A stretch of DNA of 64,000 nucleotides from Cellvibrio sp. 79 (GTDB taxonomy: Bacteria > Pseudomonadota > Gammaproteobacteria > Pseudomonadales > Cellvibrionaceae): positions 1 through 64,000 of the forward strand of contig MVDH01000001.1 in the NCBI GenBank assembly GCA_003056245.1. The letters are read 5' to 3'. Positions 44,323 through 54,828 of the stretch are shown piece after piece; position 1 is the stretch's first letter; each line of letters opens with the position of its first letter. Position numbers and translations under genes: made by a program. The notes beneath the pieces were generated by a model. It made no database searches. It saw nothing but the letters and a program-made list of their open reading frames with translations, and was not told the DNA's origin.

Positions 44323-45216
44323 TTAACTCATTGCCCGTGCAACGCGTGAATTTGTAGGTTTACCTAAAATATTGCTGATGGTATTGCCTGCATAGATTAA
44401 TTTTTCCAAATCTACGCCATGCTCAATTCCGAGTCCATTTAATAAATATACGACATCTTCAGTGGCGACATTACCGGTTGCGCCTACTGCATAAGGGCAT
44501 CCTCCCAAACCGGCAACGGAAGAGTCTACAACGCGAATGCCCAACTCCAACGCTGCATAAATATTGGCGAGCGCCTGGCCGTAAGTGTCGTGCATATGGA
44601 CCGCGAGTTTTTCGATAGGAATAGTGCGCGCGAGAACTTCAATCAATTGTTTGATTTGGCCGGCGGTGCCGACACCAATGGTATCGCCCAGCGAAATTTC
44701 GTAGCAACCGAGCGCGAGTAAATCATTGGCGATACCGGCAACAGTAGCCGCATCGACGTTGCCATCATACGGACAGCCTGCAACGCAGGAAATATAACCC
44801 CGCACTGGAATTTGTTGTTGTTTTGCAGAAGCAATTAAGGTTTCAAAGCGGGCAATACTTTCTTTAATCGAACAATTAATATTTTTTTGGCTAAATGCTT
44901 CAGAGGCCGCCGCAAAAATAGCAACTTCATTTGCGCCTACGGCGATAGCACGTTCATAACCTTGCAGGTTAGGTGTGAGCGCTGCATAAGTAACATCGGA
45001 TTTGCGTTTTATACCGGTGAATACTTCACCGCTGTCGGCCATCTGTGGAACCCATTTTGGATTAACAAAACTACCTGCTTCAATGTAACTCAATCCTGCG
45101 TCGACCAGGTTTTCAATCAGTTCAATTTTGGCGCGGGTAGGAATGGCTTGCTTTTCATTTTGCAAACCGTCGCGCGGGCCGACTTCAACAATTCGTACTT
45201 GTTTGGGGAGGCTCAT
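44323..45216 (-). CDS. mvaB: hydroxymethylglutaryl-CoA lyase
   Basis: This enzyme cleaves HMG-CoA to acetyl-CoA and acetoacetate, the last step of leucine breakdown. The start ATG 45216 (MSLPKQVRIVEVGPRDGLQ) is preferred to a TTG two codons earlier. It has EVGPRDGLQNE (metal and active site), HMHDTYGQALAN, and the signature cysteine GLGGCPYA. It stands alone; no other liu/mva leucine genes are seen next to it. Confidence 0.95.
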   Translation of the reverse strand: MSLPKQVRIVEVGPRDGLQNEKQAIPTRAKIELIENLVDAGLSYIEAGSFVNPKWVPQMADSGEVFTGIKRKSDVTYAALTPNLQGYERAIAVGANEVAIFAAASEAFSQKNINCSIKESIARFETLIASAKQQQIPVRGYISCVAGCPYDGNVDAATVAGIANDLLALGCYEISLGDTIGVGTAGQIKQLIEVLARTIPIEKLAVHMHDTYGQALANIYAALELGIRVVDSSVAGLGGCPYAVGATGNVATEDVVYLLNGLGIEHGVDLEKLIYAGNTISNILGKPTNSRVARAMS

Positions 45217-45282
45217 AATCAAATTAAATAATAGTGGATTGAGGCGGGAGTGTAGCAGAAGGGGGGCAATGCTTGAACCATT

Positions 45283-47628
45283 TCAGGCAGACGCGTGTTG
45301 GGCCCCGCGTGCGGCTTCGCCATCGTTTAACACTTGTAATAGTTGTTCAAGCTGGATTGGTTTGGTAGCAAATGCATTCATACCGCTGGCAAACGCGCGA
45401 TCAGTCTCAACCTGCTGCACACCGGCCGTGAGCGCAATAATCCAGGGTTGTGGTCCGGCATTTTGTTGGGATCGAATTTTTTCCGTGGCTGTATAACCGT
45501 CCATAACGCGCATTTGTATATCCATCAATATTATATCTACCGGAATTTTCCGGCAGGTTTCGACGGCCTCTTTACCATCAGTTACCGCCGTAACATTCAC
45601 ATAACCCAGTTTGGATAACATTTTAATAATGACCATCTGATTGACACTGTTGTCTTCTACGACTAACACGCGGGTTTTTTTATTAGCCATTGCGAGTTGC
45701 TTTGGTTGCGCATCGGGGTGATGGCTACCTAATTTTAATGCGCGCAAAAGCGCACGGATTAGATCATTATTGCGCGCCGGTTTTTGTAAACTGATGTAGG
45801 GCGTTATCCGGTTACTGTTACGATCAGATGCGCTGCTTAAAATAATAATGGGAACCGGTTTTTCTGCATATAAATCCCCCAGCCGTTTAGCCAGTTCGTT
45901 ACCATGCATATTGGGCATGCATTGATCGAGGATGGCAACATCAAAATGATGGCCGAGCCCCGCATTTTCCAGCGCATTTTCCGGCGATGCATAAGCAGTC
46001 GCGCGCATCCCCCATTGCATTAAAGTGGCGGCGAGGATTTTACGATTGGTTGCATTGTCATCCACGATTAACGCATGCAAATTACGAAACAAGCTGGTGT
46101 CCAATGCTTGTTGTTCGTGTTGCTTATCTTCATAAATAACCTGGGTCGTAAAATAAAAACTAGTGCCTTTATGCGGTTGACTGTTGAACCAGATATCACC
46201 CCCCATTTGCTGGACAATTTTTTTGGAAATCGCCAGACCCAAACCGGTACCACCGTATTTGCGCGTAATTGATGTGTCAGCCTGGGTGAATACCTTGAAT
46301 AAATTACTCTGGTGCTCCTCAGGGATCCCGATACCGGTATCGCGTACACAAAATAAAATTTTGCAACTATTCTCATCCGGGTTTTTATGGTTCAGGGATA
46401 TTTCCAGGGTCACCTCACCGCGCTCGGTAAATTTAATCGCGTTGCCAATTAAATTAATTAACACCTGACGGGTCCGGGATGAGTCCCCTTCCAAATGTAG
46501 CGGGACTTCAGGCTCAATATAGGAATTGAGTTCAACACCTTTGTCAGCAGCACTTTTGGCCAGGAGTTCAAGCGTATCTTCAATTAATTCGCGTAAATGA
46601 AACGCGTGAACATCCAGAATAATTTGTCCGGCCTCAATTTTCGAGTAATCGAGAATATCATTAATGATAACCAGCAAACCTTCGCCACAGCTTTGAATGG
46701 TGCGCACCAGTTGCTGTTGTTCTTCGTCGAGCCGGGTTTCACCTAGCAGTGATGCGCAGCCAATGACGCCATTCATTGGAGTGCGAATTTCGTGGCTCAT
46801 TACGGCGAGAAATGAACTTTTGGCAATAGCCGCTTGTTCGGCGGCATTTTTGGCGTAATCAAGTGCGTTTTCTATATAGACTTGTTCAGTAATATCACGT
46901 GTAACGCCTACCAATCCCAGCAATTTTTGACGGTCATCAAAAATGGGAACCTTGATCGAATCCATATAACTTTCGCTGTTATCGGGATTGATGATGTGTT
47001 CGCGTTGCCGTTGCATTTTCCCTGAGCGCAACATGGCTTGTTCTTCATTAAAGATTTGTTCGCCTTTTTCGGCCGAAAAACGGGGCGATTCTTTGTCGGT
47101 TTTTCCTAACCATTGTTCAGTAGTGATAAACCCGTGGAATTCTTTCCACGCTTTGTTACCACCCAGAAAATGCGATTGGGCATCTTTGTAATAAAATAAA
47201 TCAGGTAGTTGATCCTGCAAAAAAAGAAAATAATTTGCTGATTTAATTGCCGCTTCCTGTTTGCGATAGCTGGCATCAATTGAAAAAATTGCGCCAGACC
47301 ACGTACTTGCACCATCTTCAGTAGAACGCCCAGCTTGCAACAAATAACGATTTTTTTCGCCGGTGATTTGTTTATAACTAAATTCAATGTTGACTTGTTC
47401 TGGTAGCGCTGGAGAGTGTGAGCCTATCGATTCAGTAAAACGCTGCTGCAAGAGTGATTTTTCCGGCTCAGGAAGCAAGTCGAAAAACACGCCGGGATTA
47501 GTGAGGACATTGGATTGGGAAACTTGAAAATATTTGCTGATTAAGGGACTGCAATACTCAAATGAGCCACCGGTTTTAGTGACTTTATAAATGAATAACA
47601 CAAACGGGAAATTATTGTTTGGCTCCAT
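45283..47628 (-). CDS. hybrid sensor histidine kinase, PAS-HisKA-HATPase-REC-REC
   Basis: The protein has 781 aa and no membrane segment. There are one or two PAS-like regions (about 10-130 and 130-255; [21 protein letters not shown]). HisKA has H279 in [12 protein letters not shown], and the HATPase has [11 protein letters not shown] and [14 protein letters not shown]. Two receivers follow: the first with [14 protein letters not shown], the second with [16 protein letters not shown]. The arrangement is BarA/TorS-like without a Hpt domain. No cognate regulator is adjacent. It is monocistronic, 61 bp from the HMG-CoA lyase start. Confidence 0.92.
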   Translation of the reverse strand: MEPNNNFPFVLFIYKVTKTGGSFEYCSPLISKYFQVSQSNVLTNPGVFFDLLPEPEKSLLQQRFTESIGSHSPALPEQVNIEFSYKQITGEKNRYLLQAGRSTEDGASTWSGAIFSIDASYRKQEAAIKSANYFLFLQDQLPDLFYYKDAQSHFLGGNKAWKEFHGFITTEQWLGKTDKESPRFSAEKGEQIFNEEQAMLRSGKMQRQREHIINPDNSESYMDSIKVPIFDDRQKLLGLVGVTRDITEQVYIENALDYAKNAAEQAAIAKSSFLAVMSHEIRTPMNGVIGCASLLGETRLDEEQQQLVRTIQSCGEGLLVIINDILDYSKIEAGQIILDVHAFHLRELIEDTLELLAKSAADKGVELNSYIEPEVPLHLEGDSSRTRQVLINLIGNAIKFTERGEVTLEISLNHKNPDENSCKILFCVRDTGIGIPEEHQSNLFKVFTQADTSITRKYGGTGLGLAISKKIVQQMGGDIWFNSQPHKGTSFYFTTQVIYEDKQHEQQALDTSLFRNLHALIVDDNATNRKILAATLMQWGMRATAYASPENALENAGLGHHFDVAILDQCMPNMHGNELAKRLGDLYAEKPVPIIILSSASDRNSNRITPYISLQKPARNNDLIRALLRALKLGSHHPDAQPKQLAMANKKTRVLVVEDNSVNQMVIIKMLSKLGYVNVTAVTDGKEAVETCRKIPVDIILMDIQMRVMDGYTATEKIRSQQNAGPQPWIIALTAGVQQVETDRAFASGMNAFATKPIQLEQLLQVLNDGEAARGAQHASA

Positions 47629-47789
47629 TATCAGGAGTCCCCACTGCTAACCGGTGTTGCCCTTGTGGCACAAAATTATACATTTTGGCTCAATGGAATA
47701 GTTTTGCGATTACCTACGGTTTTATTATGCTAGCCGACAGAATTGGTTTTGTCACAAAATGATGCGCATTAATTGTTGGTGTTAGTGAC

Positions 47790-48398
47790 TTAATCCTCAC
47801 CCCAACGTGGCATTAAATCCTGGGCTACACCCAATTGGTCTAAAATGCGTGCGACGATAAAATCAATCAGTTCTTCTACGGTTTGTGGTTGCATATAAAA
47901 ACCGGGGCTTGCCGGTAAAACCACAACGCCCATTTGTGTAAGTTTGAGCATGTTTTCCAAATGGATTTCCGAATAAGGTGTCTCGCGTGGCACGACAATT
48001 AATTTGCGTCGTTCTTTCAACGCAACATCCGCTGCACGTTCAATTAAATTGTTACTCGCGCCATGGGCAATTGCCGAAAGTGTGCCGCCACTTGCCGGGC
48101 AAATCACCATTGATGCGGGGGAGCTTGAACCGGAGGCAACGGCAGCAAACCAATCATCTTTTGCCAACACTTGCAGTTGATCTTCATCGGCTTCAAATAA
48201 TGCGCTAAAAAATGCCTGTTGCTCATCAATATCGCGCGGTAGATCCAGATCGGTTTCGGTACGAATAACGACTTCCGCTGCACTGGATATCATGAGATAA
48301 ACTTTGCAATCCGCTGCCAGCAAACATTGCAGTAAACGCAAACCATATTGAGCGCCGGATGCACCGGTAATGGCGAGAGTGATGGTGCGTTGTGTCAT
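47790..48398 (-). CDS. ubiX: flavin prenyltransferase UbiX
   Basis: UbiX prenylates FMN to make the cofactor of the UbiD decarboxylase in ubiquinone synthesis. I start at ATG 48398 ([19 protein letters not shown]), with GAGG eight bases upstream; this gives 202 aa, the usual length. The FMN-binding [10 protein letters not shown], the [28 protein letters not shown] stretch (in parts) and the C-terminal MPRWGE fit the family. Confidence 0.95.
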   Translation of the reverse strand: MTQRTITLAITGASGAQYGLRLLQCLLAADCKVYLMISSAAEVVIRTETDLDLPRDIDEQQAFFSALFEADEDQLQVLAKDDWFAAVASGSSSPASMVICPASGGTLSAIAHGASNNLIERAADVALKERRKLIVVPRETPYSEIHLENMLKLTQMGVVVLPASPGFYMQPQTVEELIDFIVARILDQLGVAQDLMPRWGED

Positions 48399-48475
48399 GG
48401 CATTGCCCTCGTAGTGGATTGCGGAGTGATTTTTTGCCGGGGTCACGATTCACCCGGCATAAATCATTTCAAATC

Positions 48476-49114
48476 TTATTTGCCCAGCACTTCTTTTACA
48501 AATGTGGTGATACTTTCGTCTCGGGAGTTTTCAAAAAAGCAAGACTGGAAACGTTCACCGGTAACTGCGGTCTTTACGATTTCCGGATCAATTGCGCGCA
48601 GGCCATCCAGATAATTTTTAGCCGTAGCGATTTTAATATTGGTCAGGATCCCGGCATTGCGCACTTGCGATTCGCGCCGCTCAGCGGGATAACCTTGCCC
48701 GCGCACACCAGTAAATGCTTTTTCAAAAATAGTGCGGATATTTAGCTCGGCGCCCCAGCCAAAACCTTTGGCAAAAGGTAAAGCCAAAGCGTTGCCATTA
48801 TTCACTTGCGCAAACAGGTAAGCATCCGTTGGTTCAATACAGTATCCGCAGAAAACGCCGGGATGCGCATTCAGGGACATCATCGCGCCCTGGCCTGTAC
48901 CACAACCGCTCACTACAAAATCCACTGCTTTGGAATTCAATAACAAACTGGCGATGATACCCAGATGAATGTAAGTCAGGTAATGATCGTTATCATCACT
49001 CATGCCCACGTTGTACACGTTATGCTGTTGCACCTCGGCAACTTCTTTGAGTTGTTGCAACACAATAGCGTTTTTAGCTGCCTGGCTGAATTCGTTGATT
49101 AATGCAATTTTCAT
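48476..49114 (-). CDS. RpiB/LacAB-family sugar-phosphate isomerase-like protein
   Basis: The active-site loop SGCGTGQGAMM contains the catalytic cysteine of RpiB/LacAB isomerases. The chain is 212 aa, longer than the about 150 aa of RpiB; the C-terminal extension (about 150-212) is not typical. A ribose-5-phosphate or related sugar-phosphate isomerase is the likely function, and the longer form is often seen in carbohydrate-degrading bacteria. It lies 77 bp upstream of ubiX on the same strand. The substrate is open. Confidence 0.8.
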   Translation of the reverse strand: MKIALINEFSQAAKNAIVLQQLKEVAEVQQHNVYNVGMSDDNDHYLTYIHLGIIASLLLNSKAVDFVVSGCGTGQGAMMSLNAHPGVFCGYCIEPTDAYLFAQVNNGNALALPFAKGFGWGAELNIRTIFEKAFTGVRGQGYPAERRESQVRNAGILTNIKIATAKNYLDGLRAIDPEIVKTAVTGERFQSCFFENSRDESITTFVKEVLGK

Positions 49115-49266
49115 GGAGGTACTCTCTTGTCAGCAAGATGAAAAGGGATGGTTCTATAGCGCAGGCTCATTGGCGCTGCATAATTGTAATGACCGAAACC
49201 TTTAGCGATTATTGCCTGCGCAATTATCGTTGCTCACTTATTGTATTTACTGCCGCAGCCCTGCTA

Positions 49267-49773
49267 TTACCATAGCCGTATGATATTCGGCTTGGCGATG
49301 ACTAGCCACATAATTGCCAACACACTTGCCGGTATCAGGGCGATTGCGATGCGTGTTATATAGACGTGATAAATATGCAATCGCGTTGATGACAGTTTAT
49401 CGTAACCTTGGGTGTTTAACTGTGAAAATATTGGCGGTAGCTTGATGTTGCCATACCAAATATCCGCAATTTCCAGTGGGATAATCACCAATAAAATAAT
49501 CAGTAACTTCCATTGCAGCCACGGTTGGTCAGTACCGAAGACCAGTGTGGCCATACCAATACCAGATATGAGCAGGAATACAAATGCTACGTGTTCAAGG
49601 ATTAACATTTGGATGAATACTTTATAACCCAGATGTGTTGCGCGGGTAAATTCGCCTTCCTGTTTGCGCAGGGCGCCTAACATGAGCCACGCACCCAGGC
49701 TTGGCCCGAGCCAAAAAATCAGCGAACCGATATGCACTATTTTCAGCGCGATAAACCAGTCGATAATGCTCAT
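49267..49773 (-). CDS. integral membrane protein (DUF2269-like), 168 aa
   Basis: Four hydrophobic helices are visible (about 10-30, 52-75, 85-105, 135-158), with a conserved-looking histidine (KIVHIGSLIFWLG). This recalls DUF2269 and CopD-like membrane proteins, but the identity is uncertain. It is 1 bp downstream of the next membrane gene, so the two form an operon. Confidence 0.7.
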   Translation of the reverse strand: MSIIDWFIALKIVHIGSLIFWLGPSLGAWLMLGALRKQEGEFTRATHLGYKVFIQMLILEHVAFVFLLISGIGMATLVFGTDQPWLQWKLLIILLVIIPLEIADIWYGNIKLPPIFSQLNTQGYDKLSSTRLHIYHVYITRIAIALIPASVLAIMWLVIAKPNIIRLW

Positions 49774-49774
49774 A

Positions 49775-50443
49775 TTAAAAATCGACTTTCATCGTTTCTT
49801 CGTTGGGAAAAATAAACAGGGTAATGGCTAACATCCACGCAGTGCTCCACACCATTCCCGCTGCGGTAAAAAATTTAGCCGCATCAAATGCATAAAGTGC
49901 GCAGGTAATACTCAATCCAAACCCGAAAAACCAGCCGGGAATACCAGCAAGAATAATATTGCGCGGTAATGATTTATTGCCCAGCAGCAGAATATTCAGT
50001 AGTAACCCGCCAATATTATAAAGCCCGTTACCGAGTGTTCCGGTTAATTGCATTGCAACCATTTCCAGTATTTGCATAGTGGCAAGATTAGGATCAATGG
50101 TATGGCTATGGGGAATTACAAATGCAAAAATAACTTCAGCGCCTATGTCCGGCACTATTCCCAATCCCACTAATAAAATTCCCAGAATTCGCCATTCAGA
50201 TTTCGGAATATACGGCAACAACATTATGCAGAACGTCAATAAACCTAATGCACCCAGCATCCAGTTAAACCAGCCGAGTTGCCAGAGTGCTAAATTGTGT
50301 TGAATAAATTCATTGCGTTCAGTGGCGGAGTTGCCGGAAGCAACAAGGCCATCGGTAATTACGAAGGCCATTTGGATACAGGCGAGTGTTAAAACAATAA
50401 CGATTGCAAGGCCTAAATATCGCCTTAAGTTTTTCTTCAACAT
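49775..50443 (-). CDS. integral membrane protein, about 222 aa
   Basis: Six to seven hydrophobic segments span the protein, with short loops and a charged start (KKNLRRYLG). I recognise no family; a transmembrane electron-transfer or sensor protein is possible. It starts at ATG 50446 or 50443. It is upstream of the 49267 gene and about 22 bp downstream of mpl, so all three may be cotranscribed. Confidence 0.7.
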   Translation of the reverse strand: MLKKNLRRYLGLAIVIVLTLACIQMAFVITDGLVASGNSATERNEFIQHNLALWQLGWFNWMLGALGLLTFCIMLLPYIPKSEWRILGILLVGLGIVPDIGAEVIFAFVIPHSHTIDPNLATMQILEMVAMQLTGTLGNGLYNIGGLLLNILLLGNKSLPRNIILAGIPGWFFGFGLSITCALYAFDAAKFFTAAGMVWSTAWMLAITLFIFPNEETMKVDF

Positions 50444-50467
50444 CAATTGTTTTCCATCAATTTTTTG

Positions 50468-51865
50468 TTAAAGCGCATGCTTGGTTAAATGATCTACCAA
50501 TTTCTGGTGCACACCGCCAAAACCGCCATTACTCATAATCACAATGTGGGTGTTGGGTTCGCTGATTGATATTGCGCAGTGGATTAATTCATCAAGGTTT
50601 CTCACCAGTTTCGCTGGCACCGGGCTTTTATTGACGATTTCATCCATCGCCCAATCGACATTGGGTGGTTGATACCAGAGCACATCATCAGCATCAGTGA
50701 CACTTTTGTTCAGCTCGCTCTTGTGAACACCCATGCGCATGGTGTTGGAGCGTGGCTCGATAATAGCGATAATTTTTTGATCACCCACTTTTGCACGCAA
50801 ACCGGCGAGGGTGGTTTTGATGGCAGTAGGATGATGGGCGAAGTCGTCGTAGACTTTTATGCTGTGGATATCTGCAAGCACTTCCATGCGGCGTTTTACA
50901 CCGGCAAATTGCTCAAGTGCTTTTGCTGAATGTTCAGGTGTTACACCGACGTGGCGTGCAGCGATAATTGCAGCCAATCCATTGTTCACATTGTGTATGC
51001 CGGTCTGTGCCCATTGGACTTTTGCAACTTCTTCACCGTTGTGAATCACTACAAAGGCAGAGCCATCCGGTGCTAATAGCTTTGCTTGCCATTCAGCCGC
51101 CGTACTTTCTTCATCAGTGATCACTGCAAATTGTTGCTGCGGTGTCCAGCAACCTTGCAGGATAACTTCAGCAAGTGCTTTGTCATTAGTGGGTGAAATC
51201 AATAGACCATTATTCGGAACAGTTCGCACCAGATGATGAAATTGTTTTTGAATTGCGGCGAGGTCAGGAAAAATATCGGCGTGATCAAATTCGAGGTTAT
51301 TTAAAATTACAGTGCGCGCATTGTAATGAACAAACTTCGAGCGCTTGTCAAAAAATGCGCTGTCATATTCATCGGCTTCCACCACAAAAAAAGGTGTATT
51401 TCCAATACGGGCGGACGTAGGAAAATTTTTTGTTACGCCACCAATTAAATAACCGGGCTCCATGCCCGCGTATTCCAGAATCCAGGCGAGCATGGACGAC
51501 GTGGTGGTTTTACCGTGAGTCCCTGCTACCGCTAATACCCATTTGCCTTGCAGCACGTGATCGCGCAGCCATTGTGGACCGGAGGTATAGGGAATTCCTT
51601 GGTTGAGTACATATTCGACGCTGGGATTACCGCGACTCATCGCATTGCCAACGACGACCAGATCCGGCGGTGTTGGCATATGCGGTGGTTGTAAATGGAT
51701 CGGATCATAGCCCTGTATCAGTTCGATACCCGCTTGTTCAAGTTGTGTGCTCATGGGTGGATAAACATTGGCATCGCTGCCGGTAACGCGGTGGCCGAGT
51801 TGCTTTGCAAGTTGGGCGAGGCTACCCATGAATGTGCCACAAATACCGAGTATATGAATGTGCAT
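50468..51865 (-). CDS. mpl: murein tripeptide ligase Mpl
   Basis: Mpl re-attaches recycled murein tripeptide to UDP-MurNAc. The start is ATG 51865 (MHIHILGICGTFMG), since earlier residues do not match Mur ligases and this is the usual N-terminus. The protein has 465 aa, with the ATP loop VAGTHGKTTTSSM, the NLEFDHADIF motif and DDFAHHPTA in the C-terminal domain. It is divergent from the 51970 gene with about 104 bp between starts. Confidence 0.95.
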   Translation of the reverse strand: MHIHILGICGTFMGSLAQLAKQLGHRVTGSDANVYPPMSTQLEQAGIELIQGYDPIHLQPPHMPTPPDLVVVGNAMSRGNPSVEYVLNQGIPYTSGPQWLRDHVLQGKWVLAVAGTHGKTTTSSMLAWILEYAGMEPGYLIGGVTKNFPTSARIGNTPFFVVEADEYDSAFFDKRSKFVHYNARTVILNNLEFDHADIFPDLAAIQKQFHHLVRTVPNNGLLISPTNDKALAEVILQGCWTPQQQFAVITDEESTAAEWQAKLLAPDGSAFVVIHNGEEVAKVQWAQTGIHNVNNGLAAIIAARHVGVTPEHSAKALEQFAGVKRRMEVLADIHSIKVYDDFAHHPTAIKTTLAGLRAKVGDQKIIAIIEPRSNTMRMGVHKSELNKSVTDADDVLWYQPPNVDWAMDEIVNKSPVPAKLVRNLDELIHCAISISEPNTHIVIMSNGGFGGVHQKLVDHLTKHAL

Positions 51866-51969
51866 ACTTAACTCATTATTGAATAGGGTTTGGTGCGGAA
51901 TAGATAAAGGGATTAACCTATACTTTTCGGTGGATTGCAACCTGATTGATTTTGGCGGGAGTATCACCC

Positions 51970-52920
51970 ATGAGTTTTTGGGTATTTATTGTTCGGGCAG
52001 TTTTCAGTGTGAGTCTGGTTCTTGGTGTAGTTGTCAGTGCTGCGCATGCGGGGGCCAATCCAAAAGCTTCTATCAATCTTAATGGTGCTACCGATACCAA
52101 AGCGCGTGTCATTAAAGTGGCCGCAGCCAAGCCCGACTTTGCAATTGCCCAGGATTATTTTGTGCAATTGCTACGTAAAGCGCTGGAGGCTGGTGCAAAC
52201 GGGCGCACAGTGCCAATCATTAGCGAAACCCATTTGATGGAACAGGATTTGGGTGTGCAGGAAATGATCCGCGGAAAAAAAGTGGATGTTTACTGGATGG
52301 GAACTGATCTGGAGCGCGAGCGTAAATTGCGTGCGGTTCGCATTCCATTGGACCGCGGTTTAATTGGCCATCGCCGGTTTATTATTCAAAAGCGTATGAA
52401 AGGCGCATTTGATGGTGTTGCTGATATCAATGCGTTGCGCAGCTATTCTGCTTGTCAGGGCGTAGATTGGCCGGATACGAGGGTGCTGCGTAATGCAGGA
52501 TTACAAGTCCGTGAAATTATTAATTTTGAGCGTATTTTCCAGGAAGTAGCGACTTTGCATTGCGAATATTTTCCGCGCGGCTATTTTGAAGGATTTTCCG
52601 AAGTGGAACAGCGCAAAGCGACTTATCCGGATTTGATGTTTTATGAAAACCTGATTTTGAATTATCCCTTCGCATTGTATTTTTTTGTCAACGCCAGGGA
52701 TGAAGAACTTGCGCGCTGGATTGAAATGGGTTTAGAAAAAATGATCGATAGCGGTGATTTTGTAAAACACATGGAGGATCATCCATTAACACGCGTTGCC
52801 TTTCCGTTAAATAAAGTGAAGAACTTACGCTGGATTAATGTTGAAAACACCGGAATGCCTGCGGGGACCGATTACAAAAATCCCCGCTACTGGTTTCAAC
52901 CGGAAGACTTCCAGAAATAA
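51970..52920 (+). CDS. periplasmic type-2 substrate-binding-like protein
   Basis: A signal peptide (about 1-25, ending AHA) is followed by a bilobal solute-binding-like fold (about 40-290). The start ATG 51970 is preferred to the upstream TTG because GGGAG precedes it at nine bases. There is no lipobox. No transporter gene is beside it, so it may work as a sensor partner or a degenerate amino-acid-type receptor. The ligand is unknown. It converges with the OlsF gene across a 12-bp gap. Confidence 0.75.
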   Translation: MSFWVFIVRAVFSVSLVLGVVVSAAHAGANPKASINLNGATDTKARVIKVAAAKPDFAIAQDYFVQLLRKALEAGANGRTVPIISETHLMEQDLGVQEMIRGKKVDVYWMGTDLERERKLRAVRIPLDRGLIGHRRFIIQKRMKGAFDGVADINALRSYSACQGVDWPDTRVLRNAGLQVREIINFERIFQEVATLHCEYFPRGYFEGFSEVEQRKATYPDLMFYENLILNYPFALYFFVNARDEELARWIEMGLEKMIDSGDFVKHMEDHPLTRVAFPLNKVKNLRWINVENTGMPAGTDYKNPRYWFQPEDFQK

Positions 52921-52931
52921 ATATCCAATAC

Positions 52932-54692
52932 TTATGCCGCATTGGATGTCTGTGCCTGGCCAAGATAACGCGCGCGTTTGGCGGCTTTCATTTTGGTCAG
53001 GTCGCCCATAAATAAGCCATCCACGCAATTACCGAATTCCGAATCCACACTAAACGCCAATAATTCATAACCACCTTGTTCATAAAGCGCTGCATATTGT
53101 TTGAAAAGCACAGGGATTTTTTGCCCGGCGGCGGTAAATTCGTTTTGCAAAATTTCAAACCCCTGATCGCGATCCACTTTGCTAAATTTCTGTTGCAAAT
53201 CAATCAATACATCTTCATCGATTTCATGCAAATGTTTGCCTTCAGCAAGACTTTCGCTGTCTTTGTAATAGCGCTCGTAATAAAACACTAATAGATCGCG
53301 CAGCGCTTTGGGGTAATGCGCACTCATACTTACCGGGCCAAACACATAGCGGATTTCAGGATGGTGCTGGATATATGCGCCCAAACCCTGCCACAAATAA
53401 TCCAGACTGGCTTTGCCCCAATAATCCGGGTGCACAAAGCTGCGACCTAATTCCAGACCTTGTTCCAGATAAGGTTTAATCGAGGGCTGGAAATCAAACA
53501 GGTCTGCGGTGTATAGCGCATCCGTTCCCTTCTTTTGCAAAATCTTGTGGGCTTCACCAAGGCGGTAAGCGCCAGCGATGCACAGTTTTTCTTCATCCCA
53601 CAATACTAAATGACGATAGTAGTGATCGTATTTATCGAGGTCGCGGCGGCTGCCGGTGCCTTCACCGACCAAACGAAATGTCTGTTCACGCAAACGGCCA
53701 ATCTCGCGCAATACGGTGGGATGATGATTGTAATCGCACAAATAAATAGCGTGATTGTCGCGGGTGTTACCAATTAATTCGGCGCTTTTAAATTCCTTTT
53801 TTAAAGTGGCGCGGTCCTCCGGGTGTGCAATTGTTTTTTCGGTGATAAAGATCGCGGGGCGATTTCCTTTAGCGATACGTTTCTTGCCAATTTTATACAG
53901 ATGCTTTTTTAAACGCTTAATCAGCGCTTTATCGGCTAGCTTGTCAGTTTCCAATGCATGGTGTGGAATGACTTCGCCGATACGGAATTTAATTTCAGCC
54001 GAATGTTTATTAAACATTTCGTGGGCGAGCAGGGCGGTCGCCAGGGGCTTGAAAATCATGGAGGCACTGTAAAACAGCAGCGAATTTTTGGCCGACACAA
54101 ATATCGGTAAGATCGGTGCTTTGGTTTTACGTGCAAAATGCAAAAATCCTGCTTGCCATTTTCCATCGCGAATGCCCTTGGGGCTTGCGCGGGACACTTC
54201 GCCAGCAGGGAAAATAATAATAGCTTCGTCGTTGTTCAGTGCTTGCAGGATATTTTTATAACTTTGTTTGTAGGCGCCGCGTGTCATGTTATCCAGCGGC
54301 AGTAATAATTCATGTAGTGGCTCAAAGGCCATCAGCATGTCGTTGGCGATAATTTTTACGTCCTTGCGCACTTCACTCACCAGTCTTACCAACGCCAAAC
54401 CATCGAGCGAACCAATAGGGTGGTTGGCGATAATAATGACTCGTCCTTGCGACGGGATATTATTGCGTTCGCGTTGGGAAACACTGTAGCTGAAATTAAA
54501 ATATTCGAAAATGCGATCAATAAAATCGATGCCCAGGTTGCCCTGGTTTTCACGTAAAAATGCATTGATTTCCTTCTCGTGAGTCAGCTTGCGCAAAATG
54601 CTCAAGGTGGAATTACGCACCAGAGGCGATTGTTGGTTGAAACCGGGAAATTTATTGGCGAGGGATTGTTCGATATTGAGCATGGCAGTCAT
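52932..54692 (-). CDS. olsF: bifunctional acyltransferase, OlsF-like ornithine lipid synthase
   Basis: The N-terminal half is a lysophospholipid acyltransferase (about 55-280) with NHPIGSLDG (H91...D97) and FPAGEVSRASP. The C-terminal half (about 315-560) is an OlsB-like GNAT-type acyltransferase (REQTFRLVGEGTGSRRDLDKYD, in parts, and GRSFVHPDYWGKASLDYLW). OlsF of Serratia and Flavobacterium joins these two activities and makes ornithine lipids without OlsA/OlsB. The call rests on this fusion. The next feature upstream is a non-coding gap of about 135 bp. Confidence 0.82.
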   Translation of the reverse strand: MTAMLNIEQSLANKFPGFNQQSPLVRNSTLSILRKLTHEKEINAFLRENQGNLGIDFIDRIFEYFNFSYSVSQRERNNIPSQGRVIIIANHPIGSLDGLALVRLVSEVRKDVKIIANDMLMAFEPLHELLLPLDNMTRGAYKQSYKNILQALNNDEAIIIFPAGEVSRASPKGIRDGKWQAGFLHFARKTKAPILPIFVSAKNSLLFYSASMIFKPLATALLAHEMFNKHSAEIKFRIGEVIPHHALETDKLADKALIKRLKKHLYKIGKKRIAKGNRPAIFITEKTIAHPEDRATLKKEFKSAELIGNTRDNHAIYLCDYNHHPTVLREIGRLREQTFRLVGEGTGSRRDLDKYDHYYRHLVLWDEEKLCIAGAYRLGEAHKILQKKGTDALYTADLFDFQPSIKPYLEQGLELGRSFVHPDYWGKASLDYLWQGLGAYIQHHPEIRYVFGPVSMSAHYPKALRDLLVFYYERYYKDSESLAEGKHLHEIDEDVLIDLQQKFSKVDRDQGFEILQNEFTAAGQKIPVLFKQYAALYEQGGYELLAFSVDSEFGNCVDGLFMGDLTKMKAAKRARYLGQAQTSNAA

Positions 54693-54828
54693 TACCTGAC
54701 AGGATGTGTCCCTTGAGGTTATGACTGCGGTATGACGGTTATGTGATAAAGGGATTGCAGTTGTGTGACATTGTTGATGTGCGAACAGGTTCCGGTATTG
54801 CTATCGAAACCTGTGTGGTGAGACGGTG

